Assembly: GCA_001972305.1 (NCBI GenBank)
Contig: BDDD01001947.1
Span: 62,001 to 126,000, forward strand
Direction of reading: 5' to 3'
Source of the DNA: Cephalotus follicularis
Taxonomy: Eukaryota > Streptophyta > Magnoliopsida > Oxalidales > Cephalotaceae
DNA length: 64,000 bases
In this document: positions 57,483-64,000 of the stretch, in pieces
How positions within the stretch are numbered: the first letter of the stretch is position 1
Layout: every line of letters begins with the position of its first letter
Notes under the pieces: generated by a model
Database searches by the model: none
Told to the model about the DNA's origin: nothing
The model's input: the letters and a program-made list of their open reading frames with translations, nothing else
Program-made: the position numbers and the translations under genes

Positions 57483-58110
57483 TTGAAACATTATATGGCA
57501 GAAATCCTCCTCTTTTTTTCTGATTATGTGCGAGGAACTTCTGCAGTTTATGCTATCCAACAAGAGTTAGGTGTTCGAACTATTTTGTTACAGCAGCTAA
57601 GAGAAAATTTGCAAAAATCTCGGGCAAGAATGAAGACTCAGGCTGATAATCATCGTTCAGAGTTGCAGTTCCAGGAAGGGGATTGGGTGTGGTTAAAGTT
57701 ACAGCCTTATAGGCGGGTTTCCCTGGGTCAAAGACACCTCCCTAAGCTCAATCAAAGGTTCTATGGCCCATTTCAAGTAATCAAACATATTGGAGCAATG
57801 GCTTACAAGTTATCTCTTCCACCTTACAGTCGCATTCATAATGTATTTCATATTTCTCTTTTAAAGAAGTTTCATGGTGATAATCCTCAACTCAATTCCA
57901 GTCCTTTACCACAACAAATTGAAGGAAGTCACACTCCACTTAAACCAATGGCTATTTTGGATACCATGTTCATAATTCTTAATAACAAAGTCATTTCCCA
58001 AGTTCTGGTTCAATGGGAAGGTTTGCTTTTGGAAGACTCTTCTTAGGAAAATGCAAATGTTATAAATCTTGAGGACAAGGTTATTGTCGACGAGATATGA
58101 CTCGACCCAA
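57483..58110 (+). pseudogene. integrase C-terminus with chromodomain
   Basis: An open stretch to 58046: LQFQEGDWVWLKLQPYRRVS, LPKLNQRFYGPFQVIKHIGA (GPY/F region) and PYSRIHNVFHISLLKKF, then a chromodomain-like end (VLVQWEGLLLEDSS) cut by TAG where W would be expected. The reading continues past it (NLEDKVIVDE-like). The chromodomain, which targets integration to methylated histone H3 in such elements, is partly visible. Confidence 0.85.
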
Positions 58111-58227
58111 TGTGCTGGACGATCAAGTGTTCAAGCTAAGAAGAGGAATAAGGCAGAAGAAACCATCCACGTGGTTACAGGAATTTCATGAGTAATCTAA
58201 TCAAGTAATTCTGTTGATTAGTTAGTA

Positions 58228-58527
58228 TGTTAGTTGAAGTTAGTTAAATTTGTAATAGGAGTTAGTTAAAGTCTTTAGTAACTGACTATGAAGTTTGACG
58301 ATATAAGGAAGTAGATGGTACAATGAGAGATATTGAATAATAACAAATATCAAGGGTCTTCCTTGTTGGAGTTTCTAGCACTCGGACGGAATCTAGAATT
58401 TCTTGTTTTCTGGTGTTTGAGAGATAACCTAGATTTTCTTGCACTTTCTTAAAAGTTTCTTGCATTTTCCTAGAAAATCCATCCCAAACCTAGAACTTCT
58501 CAGATCTTCAAAGGCATCAGCCTAACA
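58228..58527 (+). repeat. 3' LTR of the Reina-like fragment
   Basis: TGTTAGTTGAAGTTAG... to ...CATCAGCCTAACA; inverted ends TGTTAG/CTAACA, 300 bp. A clear purine tract is not seen before it, so the left limit is moderate. Confidence 0.55.
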
Positions 58528-58535
58528 ATATATAT

Positions 58536-58583
<48 letters not shown>
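58528..58583. repeat. (TA)n microsatellite
   Basis: About 28 TA units with one phase break, directly at the LTR end. Confidence 0.95.
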
Positions 58584-58586
<3 letters not shown>

Positions 58587-60050
58587 AAACTGAATATGTT
58601 AGATCGCTTTATATATTGGATCATACTTAGGAGTTTGATCACTTAAAATCGATATGTTTACAAGTTATATTTTATAAATCCAACTTTTTATTTGATAATT
58701 TATATGTTTAGATCATACATATTAATTTTGAAGAGATTTAAAATTTTCTAACTATTTCATTATTATATAACAATTTTAACGGTTAAACCAATTTTTTCTT
58801 ATATCTAGTTTTAACGGTACAGATTGTTATATGAAAACGAAATAGTTAGAAGTATTCAATCAACTTAAAAATTTGTAGATATGATCTACGTATATGGATT
58901 ATCAAACACAACGATCTGATTTGTAAAATATAACTCGTAAGCATGTCGTTTTTATGTGATCCAGTACCTAAATCAATCTAACATATTCACTTTCCCATAT
59001 ATATATATATATTGATTTTTCATTCAAATTAATTGATTAGTTAAGTTATTTTGTAATTAATTGATAATGTGATGAGTAAAATAGTAATTTATTATATATT
59101 CTCATAAAAATGTTAGATTCTGACTATTTTTTATGGGAATCACATCGATCAACATGTTATATGAGTAAGTGTTTTTAATGAGAATGTAATCTTTTCAGAA
59201 ATGTTTTAGAATTTTTCAAATCAAACTCTAACATCTATAAATATTCTTACGTATTACATTTCCACGAAAAATATTCCGTAAAAATGAAAATGAAAGAATT
59301 AATTATTGTTTCCCTACATATTATTCTCTCTATTCTCCAGCTGGGATAAAATAAAAGTAAAATTCCAAATCCATTATAAGTGGTGTTTTCTAGATGTACT
59401 GTATGTAAGAAACATTAATGAGAGTAGAGTGCATGATTCAATAGTCACGAAAAAGCATGCAAAAACTGCAATTTATTTCCTACGTTGACCTTCAAGCCTT
59501 ATAATTAGTCGTATTAATGATGAAACATCTACCAAACTTATGAAATTAGTTGTTAGGCCTCGAGGGAATTTATGTGTTAAAATTGGAACCACTCTATATA
59601 TAACAATGAGTCTATTAAATATTAAGGTTTCAGGGATGGTCCCACGTATGTTGCGGATCTTGTTTTGGACTGGACCAAGTTGAAACTTAGAACTACAGAT
59701 AGAGAGCGAAATGATAGAAGGTGACCTCAATTATTTTGGTTTTTTATCATAGTTTAAATTTTCATGTTAATAAAAAAAAGTAAATTATAGTGATTTATTA
59801 TAAAAATAAAATTGTGACCTTTTACAATAATTACTTTTTTCACAAGTCACGTCCTCGTAATAACGTTTTTTTATTAATAATTGATCAACTAACAACACAT
59901 GACATATAAAAAAAATTGACAGATTCATAAGAATATGTGAAATTATAAAAGAGAATTTTGCTTTCATTCAATCATTTTTGCCCAGGATTTACCAATTGGT
60001 ATCTCATGAAGTAACAAGGTATTTCATTTTTGGGGTAATTAAGTAACCAC
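58584..60050. other. AT-rich intergenic DNA
   Basis: No gene recognised. A short (TA)n run lies near 58998-59012. Confidence 0.5.
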
Positions 60051-60054
60051 CCAA

Positions 60055-60260
60055 TAATTCATCGGGTGGTCCAAGGTGCAATAAATGTACACGTCTCGTG
60101 TTAGTTGTCAAGTTCGAACAAAAATACCTTACGTATATGCGTTGACAACAAAGGGCTATATGTACCCGAGTGATTAGTGGAAATATTTGATTTTAAACCG
60201 TGTGAGAAATTATCTGTTTTATTTTACACAAAACATATAACACTTATGCATCTGTATTTT
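60055..60260 (+). mobile_element. possible tRNA-derived SINE
   Basis: CGGGTGGTCCAAGGTGCA resembles an A box and GTTCGAAC about 45 bp downstream resembles a B box core. The end is not defined. Confidence 0.35.
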
Positions 60261-60552
60261 TACGCAGATTTAGAATTTTATCCTAATTGATAAATTGATA
60301 AGATTTTTTAGATCCTACGTCTTTAACCTTAAAATTTTCATTAATTTTTTAACCAATCTATCAAAAAGCGTATCATGTAAATCATCTTTTATATAACTCA
60401 GTCACTTTCTCTTCCTCCTTTAATAAATCCAATTCATTCTTGTTACAAGTCTAAATTTTGGTTATTACACATAACAGTACATAGTATAAATGTTTATTAT
60501 CAATTTTGAGAAATTTTTTTAGATAAATTCAGCCCATCATGTGACACGTGAA

Positions 60553-60697
60553 TGAAAAATTTTCTAGTATCATTGTAGTATAGAATGATAATTACCTCAT
60601 CTTAACATAACAGATGTCTTTGATCAATACACGTGACAAAAATGTATAAAAGATGTATCATATTATTTCATATTACAGTAACACTAGATTTTTTTTT
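60553..60697. mobile_element. short MITE, second copy of the 19991 family
   Basis: Terminal inverted repeats (TTTTCTAGTATCATTGTAGT left; complement of the right end TCTAGTGTTACTGTAATATG) and the same inner TATAAAAGATG/ATGTATAAAAG phrases as the 19991-20170 copy. Flanks ACACGTGAA (60544-60552) and ACACGTAAA (60698-60706) give a 9-bp duplication with one mismatch. Confidence 0.65.
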
Positions 60698-60719
60698 ACA
60701 CGTAAACACACTTATCATA

Positions 60720-61985
60720 AAATAACATATCATTGAATTAGTTGATTGCTCTTTTGTAAACTTTTAAAATTGATGTGTCACATGATGTATTGTATCTATT
60801 TAAAAAAAATTAATTTTAAAAATTAACAAATAATTAAATTAATAATATATTACTTTATAATTAATTATATCCTCGTATTACGTGATAAGGTTTACTTGAT
60901 AGGATACGTCTATACGAGAATCACACACTACACCTACGTAGCGTAAAAGGAAATCTTATTGAGACCCCGTAATTTAATTTAGAAATAAGCCATCATTGCA
61001 AAACTACAGCGTTTGACCGATACTTTTTGGTTACAGAAGAAAAATAAACACACTCAATTTATGATTACTAATTAATGCACTTAACTAGTAGAATCATTTT
61101 GCTTAGGAGTTCATGAATTGCTTATTCTCAATAAAAAAATACAAAATTAACTACTTTAAAGCAGACAAAACCTCTTTTTAATTTGTAGCATTTGTATAAT
61201 TATGTTATAGGCATGACAATGATGCATGGTTATAGCGGGGCCTTGGCTATAATACACATACTTGTTTTGTACATAAATATATTCCATGTGGATCTATTTT
61301 AATAAATAGTAATAATTATAATCATCTTTAATAGATTTGTAAAAAACATAAACAATAGTTTTTAATAATGAAGATTTAAAAAAAAAAAAAAACTCTTCAT
61401 TTTTAATAGATAATTCCCTTATTTATCTCTCAATTTTTAGTGTAATAAAAAAAGGAAACCATTGGGAGAAACAAAAAAAAAACTATAATAAACAGGAATG
61501 CTCCATGTTAAAGCATATTAGATATCAAAATAAAAGGGAAAAAGCAGTGCTGCATAAAAAACAAAGTCATTTATATAAATGAAAGTGGTACGATTATGGG
61601 CAAATTGGCTTCTTATGCATAAGTTGAATAGCAACGAGAAAAATATTTTATCTAAAAAAGTGAGTATTGATTTTGAATAGAGTCACTGTCGGGCCTCGGT
61701 CACCTATGTAGATAGGGGCATGGATGATTTTGATTATGATGATGTGCCAATAATGAGCAATGAGCATCAGTGGTTTTGTAGTCACTAAAATAGTAGAAAG
61801 AGATGGGTCTACTCGGCCACTTGCACTTGGGTTGTTATGTGCCAAAATGAATTTTTGGAGAGGCCCATAGTAATAGTGACTGATTGAAAGTGATGCATCA
61901 ATCACTACGCTACTTAGGATTTGGAGGGGGCCGTAGCCCTGTGGGAATGAGCATTATCTTGTCATCCATAATTTAAGATTTGTCT
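60720..61985. other. AT-rich intergenic DNA
   Basis: No gene recognised. A frame at 61648-61905 (minus) has no domain I know. Confidence 0.5.
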
Positions 61986-61989
61986 ATCC

Positions 61990-62730
61990 TTGCTACAGTT
62001 ATCGAGTTGAGTTTTAATCTTTTTAAATTCAATTCGTTAATTTTTTTATCTTTCAATTTCGAGTTGTAGTTCAAAAATACTTTTTTAACTTGACTCATTT
62101 AGATTATCAAGTTTAGATCTGAATTTAATTTTTAACGAATTTTAAAACTATTGCTAGAGTCGACAAGAAAATTTATGGGATTTAAACTCAACTTATTTAT
62201 ATATTTTTTTTCTTGATTTTTTTCGACGAAAAAAATCATTAATATAAAATTAATATATCAACAAATTGAAATAAACAAAATAGAAAGATAAATAATATAT
62301 ATTTTTAATTGAGTTTTTAATGAGCATATAACTGGATTTTTAACAAATTTCTAATCAAGTTATAAATGAAGATATAATTAAACCATTAACGATATTTTAA
62401 TGAGTTATTCACGAATATAAACGAGTTGACTCTCGACTCGTTAAGATAACGAACATTAAAATTGTGTTTGAATTAGTTTATTAAACTTAATAAATATACA
62501 CAAACAAATTGATTGAATTTTTATCGAGTCAAATTACGAACTGTTTATAAAAAACTTAGTGAATATTAACGAATTAAACTTATGTTCAAACTCGACTCAT
62601 CTTAAATTATGTTCGAATTAGTTTATTAAGCTTAATAAATAAACATAAATGAGTTTGTTGAGTTCTTATCGAGTCAAATTACAAACTATTCATAAACGAC
62701 TTACCGTGGATATGAGATATAAATCACTTA
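61990..62730. repeat. degenerate copy of the hAT MITE family at 15201
   Basis: Phrases such as 'tcgagttgag', 'cgagttgactctcgactcgttaa', 'gttcaaactcgactca' and 'atcgagtcaaatta' match the inner sequence of the intron MITE. An inner segment repeats at least twice (62440-62560 and 62600-62700). No terminal repeats found. Confidence 0.5.
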
Positions 62731-63419
62731 CATGTAGAAAAATGTAAATTATCAAGTCAAATTACTAACCGCTCATAACCTACTTACAATGGATATTAAA
62801 TATAAATCATACATGTGGATAACTATAAATTATCAAATTAAATTGCAAATTGTTCATAAACGACTTACAATGGATAATAGACATAAATTCAGTTGCATGT
62901 GGATAAAACTATTCATATACGAGGATTACATGTGGATAAATATAAATTATGTAACTCTTGAATTTTGTTACACAACTCAATCATAGGGCTTGAACAACCG
63001 CACCTATGAGAACCTCACGAAGATACAACTTTTAAACATTACATCAAATTTAATGACCGCAGCTTGGAACCTTAATTTTTGCCAAAACATATTATAGCCC
63101 CAACTAGCATTTAGAATTTTATATAATTTGATAAAAAGAAAGGGTTTGATCACATTAACCATAAACTAGGGATAAGACGTTATGGTTTCTTATTATCTCT
63201 CTGGCGGACACATCCACAAGAGGAACATTGCACACAAAAGCACGCCCGCAGAAACAAATGTGCATTTGGTGGGTGGATGCTGACACATGAAACGATCCAA
63301 AATGTCAACCGAGTCACAAAGAAACAAAGGTAGCACTTTATGCAGCACTCAATATGATCCTGCACCATCTTTAACTTACAAAAGGATAGCCATTAACTCC
63401 ACCAAGAACACTGCTACAT
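62731..63419. other. intergenic DNA downstream of the right-edge gene
   Basis: AT-rich; repeated 'catgtggataaa.tataaatta' phrases near 62810-62960. The portion near 63300-63419 is probably the 3' UTR of the gene at 63420. Confidence 0.4.
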
Positions 63420-64000
63420 TTAGGAAGAACCACATATCCAATCTTTCGGAAACGGAGATCGGAATATTCGAAGAAGCAGTGCACTCTCTCTCCTTGCAAG
63501 CTTTTTTATGCCATAGCTATGAACACCAATCATGAGTGCTTCTCGCCCATCTTCGACATTTCTTTTTCTCACAGCTGTCAGTATACCTATGCCGTGGGGA
63601 CCAATGTTTTCCTTATCCCCATTTTCATGTTTCTCTTTGTCCAAAACCATGGAATTGGCATTTTCATTGACCTTTTCATCAGATTGACTTTTGTCATCTT
63701 CCTCGATCTCAGCTCCATCTTCACAGATGCTCTCATAACCATCAGGACTGCTACTGCCCCACCATTTATTCGTAGCAGTTGATAAGCCATTTGATGGGAA
63801 CCCATATTTAAATTCATCCAAGGTTGTCATTCCTTTAGTCAAGCTTGCATTAATCGAAATGTGGGGCTGCCCAACTTGACTGGTCTTGTTTCCTTGCTGC
63901 AAATTATGATGTGGTGCAACACCTTGTAATTTGCGCATTTCATTGTTCTGAGATTGGGAACCACTGTGCCAACCAAGTTGTGGAAATGGAAGAGATAACC
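63420..64000 (-). CDS. C-terminal part of an unrecognised host protein, gene continues beyond the window
   Basis: Minus-strand open frame entering at the right edge and running to TAA at 63420-63422, at least 190 residues. Visible: GWHSGSQSQNNE at the edge, a polar middle (PDGYESICEDGAEIEEDDKS), an Asn/Lys/Glu-rich acidic stretch (DKEKHENGDKENIGPHG), then a more hydrophobic end (GVHSYGIKKLARRESALLLR, then IFRSPFPKDW). The low-complexity acidic part and basic tail suggest a nuclear or regulatory protein, but I do not recognise the family. No stop or frameshift inside. The Met at 63938 is probably internal because the frame stays open upstream. Confidence 0.65.
   Translation of the reverse strand, partial: LSLPFPQLGWHSGSQSQNNEMRKLQGVAPHHNLQQGNKTSQVGQPHISINASLTKGMTTLDEFKYGFPSNGLSTATNKWWGSSSPDGYESICEDGAEIEEDDKSQSDEKVNENANSMVLDKEKHENGDKENIGPHGIGILTAVRKRNVEDGREALMIGVHSYGIKKLARRESALLLRIFRSPFPKDWICGSS

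Larger units (their letters stand above)
56912..58527 (+). mobile_element. 5'-truncated chromovirus (Reina-like) gypsy fragment
   Basis: Integrase, chromodomain and a 300-bp LTR on the plus strand; everything upstream of the integrase zinc-binding region is missing at the boundary with the LTR at 53748-56911. The small size of the LTR and the chromodomain directly after integrase fit the Reina clade. Confidence 0.7.

Noticed and set aside
61648-61905. 85-codon minus-strand frame
   Set aside because: No recognisable domain, and surrounded by AT-rich non-coding sequence.

Overview
This is a nuclear plant genome window, most likely from a eudicot. It holds intron-bearing plant genes, is AT-rich between genes, and is packed with LTR retrotransposons of plant lineages. 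The species cannot be named from the sequence. Only two host genes are complete and look functional, both on the minus strand: an intron-free CDS for the complex I subunit NDUFB7 (1602-1913) and a seven-exon receptor-like protein kinase (13246-17031). A third host gene runs off the right edge (63420-64000, minus; function not recognised).

Left part (1-20.6 kb): NDUFB7, then a hAT transposon relic (2488-4708) cut by a decayed Ty3/gypsy Tat-type element (element A, 4709-about 12050, plus strand; LTR, PBS, gag, protease, RT, two RNase H regions, integrase, 3' region). The kinase gene follows, with an 861-bp hAT-type MITE in its second intron, then a short MITE with a clean target-site duplication and a tRNA-type SINE.

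Middle (20.6-34.7 kb): a second Tat-type element (element B, 20631-34671) with short LTRs, a broken gag, no pol, and a 76-bp tandem array before its 3' LTR. Two insertions lie inside it: a solo-LTR-like block in gag (21555-25471) and a Copia element (26634-32648, target duplication AAGTT). The Copia element has lost its PBS, gag N-terminus, integrase core, RT and RNase H, and carries a separate 'putative plant transposon protein'-type ORF instead.

Right-centre (35.9-53 kb): element C (35879-46834) is flanked by a perfect TGTTA duplication, but its two outer ends are both LTR 3' (U5) ends facing outward and its two long LTRs are inverted to each other. It contains aRNase H and integrase, an antisense spliced ORF in the 3' region, and a nested solo LTR (41023-43254). 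Its right flank, with part of its LTR and the start of another solo LTR, is tandemly duplicated (2.07 kb, 46347-50508).

Far right (53.7-64 kb): a solo-type LTR abuts a truncated Reina-like chromovirus fragment with a chromodomain, followed by a TA microsatellite and about 4.6 kb of AT-rich intergenic DNA with a second copy of the MITE family.

The most unusual structures are the inverted-LTR insertion of element C, the recent 2-kb duplication, and short palindromic motifs arrayed inside four unrelated LTR-type sequences.
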